Positions 33,398 through 41,278 of a stretch of DNA of 49,298 nucleotides are shown piece by piece (position 1 is the stretch's first letter; the number at the start of each line of letters is the position of its first letter). Location: the NCBI RefSeq assembly GCF_012163135.1, contig NZ_JAAVUP010000018.1:1-49298 (forward strand), given 5' to 3'. The position numbers were made by a program, and so were the translations under genes. Below the pieces are notes generated by a model that worked only from the letters and a program-made list of their open reading frames with translations, was not told the DNA's origin and did not search any database. This stretch comes from Neoroseomonas oryzicola (GTDB lineage: Bacteria; Pseudomonadota; Alphaproteobacteria; Acetobacterales; Acetobacteraceae).

Positions 33398-34501
33398 ATG
33401 CGCCTTCGGACCACCACCCCCTCAGTGCTGACGCGGCGCCTTCCGCTGGTGCTGCTGCTCGGAGCGATCGCGGGCTGCGACGGCGGCCCGCCCCCCGCGC
33501 CGCCCGAGGTGCGCCCCGTCCGCGTCGCGACGGTGGAGCGCAGCACCGGCGGCGAGGTCGTCAGCCTGACCGGCACCGTTCAGGCCGAGACCGAGGTGAA
33601 CCTCGCCTTCCGCATCGACGGGCGGATGGTGGAACGCCTGGTCAATGTCGGGGACATGGTCCATGCCGGCCAGGTCATCGCGCGGCTGAATCGCGACAAT
33701 GAGGAGAACGGCGTGCGCGGGGCCCGCGCCGCCGTCGCCGCCGCCCGTGCCCAGCTGACCGAGGCCGAGAACAACTATTGGCGCCAGTCCGAGCTGCTGC
33801 GCGAGGGCTGGACCACCCGCGTCCGCTACGACCAGGCGTCGCAGACCCGCCAGACCGCGCGCTCGGCGCTCGATTCGGCCGAGGCGCAACTCGCCATCGC
33901 GGAGACGCGGCTTGGCTACACCGAGCTCGTCTCCGACGTGAACGGCCGCGTCACGCAGCGCGGCGCGGAGCCCGGCGAGGTCGTGCAGCCCGGCCGGATG
34001 ATCGTGCAGGTGGCGCGCGAGGAAGGCCGCGATGCCGTCTTCGACGTCCCGCCAACGCTGAAGGACCAGGCGCCGGCCAATCCGGTGATCGAGGTCTCGC
34101 TCGCGACCGACCCGGCGGTGCGCACCACCGGGCGCGTGCGGGAGGTCTCGCCGCGCGCCGATGCGGTCACCGGGACCTTCCGCGTCCGCGTCGGCCTCGC
34201 CGATCCGCCCGCAGCGATGCGGCTGGGGGCGACGGTGACCGGACGGATGCGTCTGGGGGCCAGCGACGGCTATTCCATCCCGGCCTCCGCGCTGACCCGC
34301 GCCGACGGCCAGCCGGCCGTCTGGGTGGTGGATCCGCGCGCCGAGACGGTGGCGCTGCGTCGCGTCGAGCTGATCCGCCACGACCCGGCGCGTGTGATCG
34401 TCGGCCAGGGCCTTGAGACCGGTGAGATTGTCGTCACGGCGGGCGTGCAGGCCCTGCGGCCGGGCCAGAAGGTGCGCCTGCTCGGGGCCGCCGCGCGATG
34501 A
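33398..34501 (+). CDS. RND efflux periplasmic adaptor (HlyD/MFP family), lipoprotein
   Basis: The 367-residue protein has a lipoprotein signal (PLVLLLGAIAGC) and the usual adaptor layout: a lipoyl half (VSLTGTVQAETEVNLAFRIDG, RLVNVGDMVHAGQVIARLN), a coiled-coil hairpin (about residues 100-160), the returning lipoyl half (ETRLGYTELVSDVNGRVTQR), then beta-barrel and membrane-proximal domains (SYSIPASAL-like GYSIPASALTRADGQPAVWV). It links an RND pump to an outer-membrane channel. I use ATG 33398 since the signal starts there. Its stop overlaps the RND gene as ATGA. No TolC-like gene is in the window. The upstream gap (33243-33397) shows no gene. Confidence 0.92.
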   Translation: MRLRTTTPSVLTRRLPLVLLLGAIAGCDGGPPPAPPEVRPVRVATVERSTGGEVVSLTGTVQAETEVNLAFRIDGRMVERLVNVGDMVHAGQVIARLNRDNEENGVRGARAAVAAARAQLTEAENNYWRQSELLREGWTTRVRYDQASQTRQTARSALDSAEAQLAIAETRLGYTELVSDVNGRVTQRGAEPGEVVQPGRMIVQVAREEGRDAVFDVPPTLKDQAPANPVIEVSLATDPAVRTTGRVREVSPRADAVTGTFRVRVGLADPPAAMRLGATVTGRMRLGASDGYSIPASALTRADGQPAVWVVDPRAETVALRRVELIRHDPARVIVGQGLETGEIVVTAGVQALRPGQKVRLLGAAAR

Positions 34502-37500
34502 TCGGCCCCAATCTTTCGGCCTGGGCGATCGGGCGGCGCTCGCTCGTCATCTACTTCATGATCGTGGCGCTCATCGCGGGCGGCATCGCCTTCGTGAAGC
34601 TTGGCCGCAACGAGGACCCGGCCTTCACCTTCCGGACCATGATCGTCTCCGCGATCTGGCCGGGGGCGACGATCGATGAGACGCTGCAGCAGGTCACCGA
34701 GCGGCTCGAGCGCACGCTGCAGGAGACGCCAAACCTCGACCGGCTGCGCTCCTACACGGTCGCCGGGCAGACCACGATCTTCGTCGACCTGAAGGGGTCC
34801 ACCCCGCCGCAGGTGGTGCCCGACATGTGGTACCAGGTCCGCCGCCGCGTCGCGGACATGCGGCACACCATGCCCCAGGGCGTGGTCGGTCCCTTCTTCA
34901 ACGACGATTTCGGCGACACCTTCGGCATCATCTACGGCTTCACCGCCGACGGCTTCAGCCAGCGCGAGCTGCGCGACTTCGTCGAGGAGGCGCGGTCGCG
35001 GCTGCTGCGCGTACCCGACGTGTCGAAGGTCGAGATCCTCGGCGCGCAGGACGAGCGCATCTTCATCGAGTTCTCGACCGAACGCCTCGCCGGCCTCGGG
35101 CTGAACTACGGCGCGCTGGTCGCGGCCCTGCAGGCGCAGAACCTGGTGCGGCCGGCGGGCGTGGTCGAGACCGGGCAGGAGCGCCTGGTGGTGCGCGTCT
35201 CCGGCGCCTTCGAGAACGAGCAGGACATCCTCGCCGTCAACTTCGTCATCGGCGACCGCATCTTCCGCCTGGGCGACCTCGCCGAGGTGCGCCGCGGCTA
35301 TGCCGACCCGCCGCAGCCGATGTTCCGCGTGAACGGCCAGCCGGCGATCGGCCTGGCGGTCGCGATGCGCGAGGCCGGCGACATCCTCGCCCTTGGCCGC
35401 AACATCAAGGCGGCGATGGACGATATCCGCGCCGGCCTGCCGATCGGCATCGAGCCCATCCTGGTCGCGGACCAGTCGGTGACGGTGGACGAGGCGATCG
35501 GCGACTTCACCGACAGCCTGTGGCAGGCGATCCTGATCATCATGGCGGCGTCCTTCATCGCGCTCGGCATGCGGGCGGGCTCGGTGGTGGCGCTGTCGAT
35601 CCCGCTGACGCTCGCCATCGTCTTCCCGCTGATGTCGGTCTTCGGCATCGACCTGCAGCGCATCTCGCTCGGCGCGCTGATCATCGCGCTGACGCTGCTG
35701 GTCGATGACGCGATGACGACGATCGACGCCATGATCCGCCGCCTCGCGGCCGGGGACAGCAAGCCCAAGGCGGCGACCTTCGCCTATACGACCCTCGCCT
35801 CCTCGATGCTGACGGGCACGCTGGTGACCATCGCCGGATTCGTGCCGATCGGCTTCGCGAAGAGCTCGGCGGGCGAATACACCTTCTCGATCTTCGCGGT
35901 CGTCGCGATCGCGCTGATCGTGTCCTGGTTCGTGGCGGTGATCTTCGCGCCGCTGCTCGGCATGGCGATCCTGAAGGCGCCGACCGGCACGGTGGAGCCC
36001 GAGAAGCCCGGCCGCGTGCTGCAGGCCTATACGGGCTTCCTGACCACGGCGATGCGCTTCAAGTGGATCACCATCGCCTTCACCGTCGCGATGTTCGGCG
36101 TGGCGGTCTTCGCCATGCAGTTCGTGCCGCGGCAGTTCTTCCCCTCCTCCGACCGGACGGAGCTGCTGGTCGAGGTGACGCTGCCCCAGAATGCCTCGAT
36201 ATTCGCGAGCGAGGACGTCGCGAAGCGCCTCGATGCCGCGCTGGCGCGGGATCCGGACGTGCAGCGCTGGAGCACCTATGTCGGGCGCGGCGCGATCCGC
36301 TTCTACCTGCCGCTGAACGTGCAGCTCGCCCTGCCCTTCTTCTCGCAGGCCGTGGTGGTGGCGAAGGACCTGCCGGGGCGCGAGCGCCTGCATCGGCGCC
36401 TGGAAACCCTGCTGGCCGAGGAATTCCCCGCCGCCGTCGCGCGCGTCTATCCGCTCGAGCTCGGCCCGCCGGTCGGCTGGCCGCTGCAATACCGCGTCAA
36501 TGGCCCGGACATCGAGCGCGTGCGCTCCATCGCCCAGGACGTTGCGAAGCTGATGGCCGAGACGCCCGGCTCCCGGCACGTCCATTTCGACTGGATGGAA
36601 CCCGCCCGGCAATTGCGGGTCCGCGTCGACCAGGACGAGGCGCGGCGCGTCGGCCTGTCCTCCGCGCAGCTCGCCACCGCGATCAACGCGGCGGTGACGG
36701 GGTCGACCGTCACGCAGATCCGCGACGACATTTACCTCATCAACGTCGTGGCGCGGGCCAATGCTGAACAGCGCCTGTCGCTCGACAACCTGCGCGGCAT
36801 CCAGTTGCCGATCCCGGGCGGGCGCACGGTGCCGCTGACGCAGATCGCGACCTTCGAGTACGCCCAGGAATTCCCGCTGATCTGGCGGCGCGACCGGGTG
36901 CCGACGCTGACCGTGCGCGCGGACGTCAATCCCGGCGTGCTGCCCGATGCCGTCGTCGCGCAGCTCGCCCCGCGGATCGCCGCGCTGAACGCGACGCTGC
37001 CGCGGCCCTACCGCATCGACCTCGGCGGCATCGCGGAGGAAAGCGCCTATTCGCAGGCCTCTGTCATCGCCGTGGTGCCGATGATGCTGGTGCTGATGCT
37101 CACGTTGCTGATGTTCCAGCTCGGCTCCTTCCGGCGGCTGTTCCTGGTGCTGGCGCTGTTGCCGCTCGGCATCATCGGCGTCGTGCTGGCGCTGCTGGTG
37201 TTCAACCGGCCGCTTGGCTTCGTCGCGATCCTCGGCATCCTGTCGCTGCTCGGCATGATCGCGAAGAATGCGGTCATCCTGGTGATGCAGATCGAATCCG
37301 ACCGGGCCGAGGGCAAGAATGTCTGGGATGCGGTGATCTCCTCGGCCTCCTCGCGTCTCAGGCCGATGCTGCTGACGGCGATCTCGACCGTGCTGGGGCT
37401 GATCCCGATCGCGCCGACGGTGTTCTGGGGGCCGATGGCCTTCGCCATCATGGGCGGGCTGATGATCGCGACGCTGCTGACGCTGGTCTTCCTGCCGACG

Positions 37501-37560
37501 CTCTACGTCACGGTGTTCCGGGGACGTCCGCCCGAACCGGCACCGGCGGCGGAGGCGTGA
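34498..37560 (+). CDS. RND-family efflux transporter permease
   Basis: The 1020-residue protein has the RND layout: two repeats of one plus five membrane segments with two large periplasmic domains. The proton-relay aspartates are present in TM4 (LTLLVDDAMTTIDAM, Asp403-Asp404). The N-terminus (AIGRRSLVIYFMIVALIAGG) and the ends of the second half (LVMQIESDRAEGKNVWDAV, LRPMLLTAISTVLGLIPI) are typical of HAE-1/AcrB-like pumps of the group common in proteobacteria with a single adaptor. Substrate cannot be inferred. It overlaps the adaptor gene by four bases, and the following mrpE-like gene starts two bases after its stop, which is unusual. Confidence 0.95.
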   Translation: MIGPNLSAWAIGRRSLVIYFMIVALIAGGIAFVKLGRNEDPAFTFRTMIVSAIWPGATIDETLQQVTERLERTLQETPNLDRLRSYTVAGQTTIFVDLKGSTPPQVVPDMWYQVRRRVADMRHTMPQGVVGPFFNDDFGDTFGIIYGFTADGFSQRELRDFVEEARSRLLRVPDVSKVEILGAQDERIFIEFSTERLAGLGLNYGALVAALQAQNLVRPAGVVETGQERLVVRVSGAFENEQDILAVNFVIGDRIFRLGDLAEVRRGYADPPQPMFRVNGQPAIGLAVAMREAGDILALGRNIKAAMDDIRAGLPIGIEPILVADQSVTVDEAIGDFTDSLWQAILIIMAASFIALGMRAGSVVALSIPLTLAIVFPLMSVFGIDLQRISLGALIIALTLLVDDAMTTIDAMIRRLAAGDSKPKAATFAYTTLASSMLTGTLVTIAGFVPIGFAKSSAGEYTFSIFAVVAIALIVSWFVAVIFAPLLGMAILKAPTGTVEPEKPGRVLQAYTGFLTTAMRFKWITIAFTVAMFGVAVFAMQFVPRQFFPSSDRTELLVEVTLPQNASIFASEDVAKRLDAALARDPDVQRWSTYVGRGAIRFYLPLNVQLALPFFSQAVVVAKDLPGRERLHRRLETLLAEEFPAAVARVYPLELGPPVGWPLQYRVNGPDIERVRSIAQDVAKLMAETPGSRHVHFDWMEPARQLRVRVDQDEARRVGLSSAQLATAINAAVTGSTVTQIRDDIYLINVVARANAEQRLSLDNLRGIQLPIPGGRTVPLTQIATFEYAQEFPLIWRRDRVPTLTVRADVNPGVLPDAVVAQLAPRIAALNATLPRPYRIDLGGIAEESAYSQASVIAVVPMMLVLMLTLLMFQLGSFRRLFLVLALLPLGIIGVVLALLVFNRPLGFVAILGILSLLGMIAKNAVILVMQIESDRAEGKNVWDAVISSASSRLRPMLLTAISTVLGLIPIAPTVFWGPMAFAIMGGLMIATLLTLVFLPTLYVTVFRGRPPEPAPAAEA

Positions 37561-37561
37561 G

Positions 37562-38035
37562 GTGGCCGCGGCGGCGCTCGTCCGCTTCGCGCTGCTGCTG
37601 ACGCTCTGGGTCGCGCTTGCCGGCGACGGGTGGAAGGACCTGGCGCCGGGGGTGGCGGCGGCCGCGCTGGGCACCTGGTGGAGCCTGCGGCTGCTGCCGC
37701 CCGCGCCGCTGCGCGTGCATCCCGCGGCGCTGGCGGGGCTGGTGCTGCGCTTTCCGTGGCAGGCGCTGACCGCAGGGGTGCAGGTGGCGCGGCTGGCGCT
37801 CGACCCGCGGCGACGGCCGGAGCCGAAACACGTCACCTGGGCGCCGAGCCTGCCGCCGGGCCGGGCGCGGGATGCCTTCCTCGCCTATGCCAGCCTGCTA
37901 CCGGGCACGCTGCCCGCCGGCGACGCGCCGGACGGGTCCATCGTCATCCATGCCATCGCCGGCGCCGGTTCCGCCGCCGCGGCGATGAACGAGGAGGAGG
38001 CGCGCTTCGCCCGCGCCTTCGGGCTCGATGACTGA
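37562..38035 (+). CDS. mrpE: Mrp-type antiporter subunit E (MrpE/MnhE)
   Basis: MrpE is a small subunit of multisubunit cation/proton antiporters. The 157-residue protein shows two N-terminal membrane segments (VRFALLLTLWVALAG and VAAAALGTWWSLRLLP), then FPWQALTAGVQVARLALDPRR and a cytoplasmic domain with SLLPGTLPAG and HAIAG-type motifs, all as in MrpE. The start is GTG 37562, one base after the RND stop; GGAGG at 37551-37555 lies inside the RND gene, so translation of the pump and antiporter is linked. It overlaps mrpF by eight bases. Confidence 0.9.
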   Translation: MAAAALVRFALLLTLWVALAGDGWKDLAPGVAAAALGTWWSLRLLPPAPLRVHPAALAGLVLRFPWQALTAGVQVARLALDPRRRPEPKHVTWAPSLPPGRARDAFLAYASLLPGTLPAGDAPDGSIVIHAIAGAGSAAAAMNEEEARFARAFGLDD

Positions 38036-38300
38036 GATCCTGCTCGGCGCCGCGCTGCTGGTGTTGGCGACGGTCGCGGCGGGCCTGGTGCGGGTGCTGC
38101 GGGGGCCGGGCGTCGCGGACCGCGTCATGGCGGCGCAGTTGCTCGGCACGGGCGGGATCGCGGTGCTGCTGCTGCTCGACGCGGCGACGGGCATTGCGGG
38201 GCTCGCGGATGCGGCGCTGACGCTCGCGCTGCTTGCCGCCTTCGCGACCGTGGCGCTGGTGCGCGGCGCGCCGGATGATGGCGGGGAGCCGCCGGCATGA
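38028..38300 (+). CDS. mrpF: Mrp-type antiporter subunit F (MrpF/MnhF)
   Basis: The 90-residue protein has three membrane segments and the MrpF signature VRVLRGPGVADRVMAAQLLG, in which the Arg/Asp-rich loop follows TM1. It belongs to the small-subunit set E-F-G present in Mrp antiporters and as MbhA-B-C in archaeal membrane-bound hydrogenases. Overlaps mrpE by eight bases and mrpG by four (ATGA). Confidence 0.93.
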   Translation: MTEILLGAALLVLATVAAGLVRVLRGPGVADRVMAAQLLGTGGIAVLLLLDAATGIAGLADAALTLALLAAFATVALVRGAPDDGGEPPA

Positions 38301-38590
38301 CCCTGCTGGTCGATGTGTTCACCGTGCTCACGGTGGCCGCCGGGATCGTCTTCTTCGTCGCGGGGACGGCAGGGCTGATCCGCTTCCCCGACACCTCCAG
38401 CCGCCTTCATGCGTTGACCAAGGCCGATCATCTGGGCCTCGGGCTGGTGGTGCTCGGCCTGCTGCCGCGGGCGGAAAGCCTCGGCGGCGTGCTGCGGCTG
38501 GTGGCGATCTGGGGCCTGGTTCTGGCGTCGAGCGCCGCGGCGGGGCCGATGCTTGCGCGTCTCGCGCGGCGCGGGGCGCGCGGCGGATGA
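38297..38590 (+). CDS. mrpG: Mrp-type antiporter subunit G (MrpG/MnhG)
   Basis: The 97-residue protein has three membrane segments and the family motif GLIRFPDTSSRLHALTKADH with LGLGLVVLGLL following. It completes the E-F-G trio. Its stop overlaps the start of the next gene as ATGA (38587-38590), a pattern repeated through this operon. Confidence 0.94.
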   Translation: MTLLVDVFTVLTVAAGIVFFVAGTAGLIRFPDTSSRLHALTKADHLGLGLVVLGLLPRAESLGGVLRLVAIWGLVLASSAAAGPMLARLARRGARGG

Positions 38591-39519
38591 TCGCGGACCT
38601 GCTGATCGTGGCGGCGATCGTCGCCCTCGCCCTGCCGGTGGTGCTGGCGCGCAGCGCCTTCACCGCGGTCGCGCTGTTCGTCGCCTATGGCCTGCTGCTC
38701 GCCTTCGCCTGGGTGCGGCTCGATGCGGTCGATGTCGCGCTGACCGAAGCCGCGATCGGCGCCGGCCTGTCGGGCGTGCTGCTGCTTGGCGCCGCGCGGC
38801 GGCTGGCGGGCGGACCGCCGGTGGAGGATGCGCCGCCGGGCAAGGCGCAGGTCGCGCTGATCGGCGTCGGCTGCGCGGGGCTGGCGGTGGCGCTTGGGGC
38901 GGTAATCCTCGCCCTGCCCGACCCGGCGCCGAGCCTCGCCGAACCGGTCATGGCGAACATCGCCGCCATCGAGGTCGGCAACCCGGTCACCGCCGTGCTG
39001 ATGGGTTTCCGGGGTCTCGACACGCTGCTCGAGGCCGCGGTGCTGGTGCTCGCCGTGGTCGCGCTCTGGGCGCTCGCACCGGATGCGGCCTGGGGCGCGG
39101 CGCCGGGGTGGCGACAGCCGCCGGCGACGGACGGGCCGCTCGCGCTGCTGGCCCGCGTGTTGCCGCCGATCGGCGTGGTGGTCGCGGTGCATATCCTCTG
39201 GGTCGGCGCCGATGCGCCGGGGGGCAAGTTCCAGGCGGCAGCGATCCTCGCCGCGATGTGGCTGCTGCCCTGGATGGCGGGGATCGCAGCACCACCGCCG
39301 ATCTCGCGCGCCTGGCTGCGCATCGTCATTGCGGCGGGGCCGGTCGCCTTCATCCTCGCGGGCTTCGCGGGGTCGGTGCTGCAGGGCGCCTTCCTTGCCT
39401 ATCCGCCGGGCTATGCGAAGGCCGTCATCATCGCGGTCGAGGTGGTGCTGACGGCATCCATCGCGGTGGCGCTGGCGCTGCTGGTGCTCGGCCCGCCGGC
39501 CGAGGATCGCGGCGCATGA
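38587..39519 (+). CDS. MrpA C-terminal domains fused to MrpB (MbhD-MbhE-MbhF-like)
   Basis: The 310-residue protein joins three modules. Residues 1-75 resemble MbhD/DUF4040 (VLARSAFTAVALFVAYGLLL, DVALTEAAIGAG). Residues about 85-165 resemble the MrpA C-terminus/MbhE, with GNPVTAVLMGFRGLDTLLEA. Residues about 190-305 resemble MrpB/MbhF, with LPPIGVVVAVHILWVGADAPGGKFQAAAILAA. The large NuoL-like N-terminal part of MrpA is absent, and no gene in the cluster holds it in its classical form. About nine membrane segments are likely. The start at ATG 38587 is supported by the overlap with mrpG. Fused or short forms occur in some other bacteria, notably cyanobacteria, but this is from memory. Confidence 0.85.
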   Translation: MIADLLIVAAIVALALPVVLARSAFTAVALFVAYGLLLAFAWVRLDAVDVALTEAAIGAGLSGVLLLGAARRLAGGPPVEDAPPGKAQVALIGVGCAGLAVALGAVILALPDPAPSLAEPVMANIAAIEVGNPVTAVLMGFRGLDTLLEAAVLVLAVVALWALAPDAAWGAAPGWRQPPATDGPLALLARVLPPIGVVVAVHILWVGADAPGGKFQAAAILAAMWLLPWMAGIAAPPPISRAWLRIVIAAGPVAFILAGFAGSVLQGAFLAYPPGYAKAVIIAVEVVLTASIAVALALLVLGPPAEDRGA

Positions 39520-39803
39520 GCGCGACGATCTTCGGCCTGCTGGGCGCAGCCCTGGTGGGCATCGGTTTGTTCGGCCTGCTGGTGCGGCGAGATGCGCTGC
39601 TGCGGATCCTGGCCTTCAACCTGCTCGGCGGCGGGGTGTTCCTCGTCTTCGGGGCGGTGGCGCGGCGCGGCGCCGGTGCGGGCCTCCCGGCCGATCCGGT
39701 GCCGCAGGCGATCATCCTGACCGGCATCGTGGTGGCCTTCGCGGCGACGACGCTTGCGGTCGCGCTGGTGCTGCGCCTGGCCGCGGCGAAGGACCGCGGC
39801 TGA
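39516..39803 (+). CDS. mrpC: Mrp-type antiporter subunit C (MrpC/MnhC, NuoK-like)
   Basis: The 95-residue protein has three membrane segments, with LLVRRDALLRILAFNLLGGG in the first two and DPVPQAIILTGIVVAFAATT in the third. The DPVPQAIILTGIVV motif is diagnostic of the MrpC/NuoK-like subunit. It overlaps the preceding gene by four bases (ATGA), and its stop shares one base with the next start (TGATG). Confidence 0.93.
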   Translation: MSATIFGLLGAALVGIGLFGLLVRRDALLRILAFNLLGGGVFLVFGAVARRGAGAGLPADPVPQAIILTGIVVAFAATTLAVALVLRLAAAKDRG

Positions 39804-41278
39804 TGTCGGCCGGGATGCTGCCGGTGCTCGCGGTGATGCTGCCGGTGCTTGGCATGGTCCTGGCATTGCCGCTCGGCGCGCGAGGTGCGGAACGGCTGAC
39901 GCTCGCTTTGGCGCCGCTGGGCCTCGCCGTCGCGGTGGCGATCGCCGTCGTCGTCTATGGCGGCAGCGCGCCGATCCGGCACGAGCTTGGCCACTGGGCG
40001 CCGCCGCTCGGCCTCGCCTTCCGCGTCGACGGCTTGTCCGCGGCGATGATGGTGACGGCCGCGGTCGTGATCGGCGCGACGGCGCTCTTCGCGCGAGGCC
40101 AGTTCGGCACGGCGGCGGGCGAGGCCGAGACGCGCCGCGCCTTCGCCTTCTGGCCGCTGCTGCTCGCCATCTGGGGCGCCACCAACCTGGCGCTGGCGGC
40201 CAACGACCTCTTCACCTTCTACGTGGCGCTGGAATTGCTGACCTTCGCGGCCATGCCGATGGTCGCCCTCGACGGCAAGCGGGAGACGCTCGAGGCCGCG
40301 CTGCGCTACCTGATGTTCGCGCTGCTCGGCTCGGTGCTCTACCTGCTCGGCGTGGCGCTGATGTATGGCGCGGCAGGAACGCTCGACGTGGTGGTGCTGG
40401 CCTCGCGGGCCGGCGGGACCTATCCGGTGCTGCTGGCGGCGGCGCTGATGACCGCCGGGCTGCTCGCCAAGACCGCGCTGCTGCCGCTGCACCTCTGGCT
40501 GCCGCCCGCCCATGCGGGCGCGCCGGCGGCGGCGAGTGCCGTCCTCTCCGCCCTGGTGGTGAAGGGGTCCTTCGTCATCCTGCTGCGGCTGTGGTTCGGC
40601 GTGCTGCCGGGCATCCCGGGGCCGATGGCGGCACAGATCCTCGCGGGGCTCGGCGCGGCGGCGATCCTGCTCGGGTCCGTCGCGGCGCTGGCGCAGGAGA
40701 GGCTGAAACTGCTCGTCGCCTACTCGACTGTCGCGCAGATCGGCTACCTGTTCCTGATGTTCCCGTTGATCGCCTCGATGCCCGGGACGGAGACGGCGGC
40801 GAAGGCCTGGACCGGCGGCGTGGTGCAGGCGGTCGCCCATGCCTTCGCCAAGGCGGCGATGTTCCTCACGGTCGGGCTGATGGCCGCGCGGCTCGGGCAT
40901 GACCGGATCCGGGACATCGCCGGCGCGGGGCGCGCGCTGCCGGTGCCGATGATCACCTTCGGGCTCGCGGGCCTCACGCTGATGGGCGTGCCGCCCTCGG
41001 GCGGTTTCGCGGCGAAGTGGCTGCTGCTGGCCGCGGCGATCGAGGCCGGGCAATGGTGGTGGGCGCTGGTGATCCTGTGCGGCGGGCTGCTGACCGGCGG
41101 CTATGTCTACCGCGTGCTGTCGGTCGGGCTGCGGGCAGGCGAGGCGACCGCGCCCACGCGCAGCGCGGACGGCCAGGGGATCGCGCTGGTGCTCGCCATC
41201 GTCTCGGTGCTGCTGGGCTTCCTGCCGCTCGGCGCCTTCGGCCTGGTGCAGATCGGCCGGCTGGACCTCGGGCCATGA
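39803..41278 (+). CDS. mrpD: Mrp-type antiporter subunit D (NuoM/N-like ion pump subunit)
   Basis: The 491-residue protein has about 14 membrane segments and the complete charge line of antiporter-like subunits: Glu144 in TM5 (FYVALELLTF), Lys223 in the TM7 region (LLAKTALLPLHLWLPPAHAGAP), Lys254 (LVVKGSFVIL) and a C-terminal Lys in GGFAAKWLLL. It should carry proton or cation flux in the complex. It overlaps the next gene as ATGA. Family membership is certain; direction and ion are not. Confidence 0.93.
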   Translation: MSAGMLPVLAVMLPVLGMVLALPLGARGAERLTLALAPLGLAVAVAIAVVVYGGSAPIRHELGHWAPPLGLAFRVDGLSAAMMVTAAVVIGATALFARGQFGTAAGEAETRRAFAFWPLLLAIWGATNLALAANDLFTFYVALELLTFAAMPMVALDGKRETLEAALRYLMFALLGSVLYLLGVALMYGAAGTLDVVVLASRAGGTYPVLLAAALMTAGLLAKTALLPLHLWLPPAHAGAPAAASAVLSALVVKGSFVILLRLWFGVLPGIPGPMAAQILAGLGAAAILLGSVAALAQERLKLLVAYSTVAQIGYLFLMFPLIASMPGTETAAKAWTGGVVQAVAHAFAKAAMFLTVGLMAARLGHDRIRDIAGAGRALPVPMITFGLAGLTLMGVPPSGGFAAKWLLLAAAIEAGQWWWALVILCGGLLTGGYVYRVLSVGLRAGEATAPTRSADGQGIALVLAIVSVLLGFLPLGAFGLVQIGRLDLGP

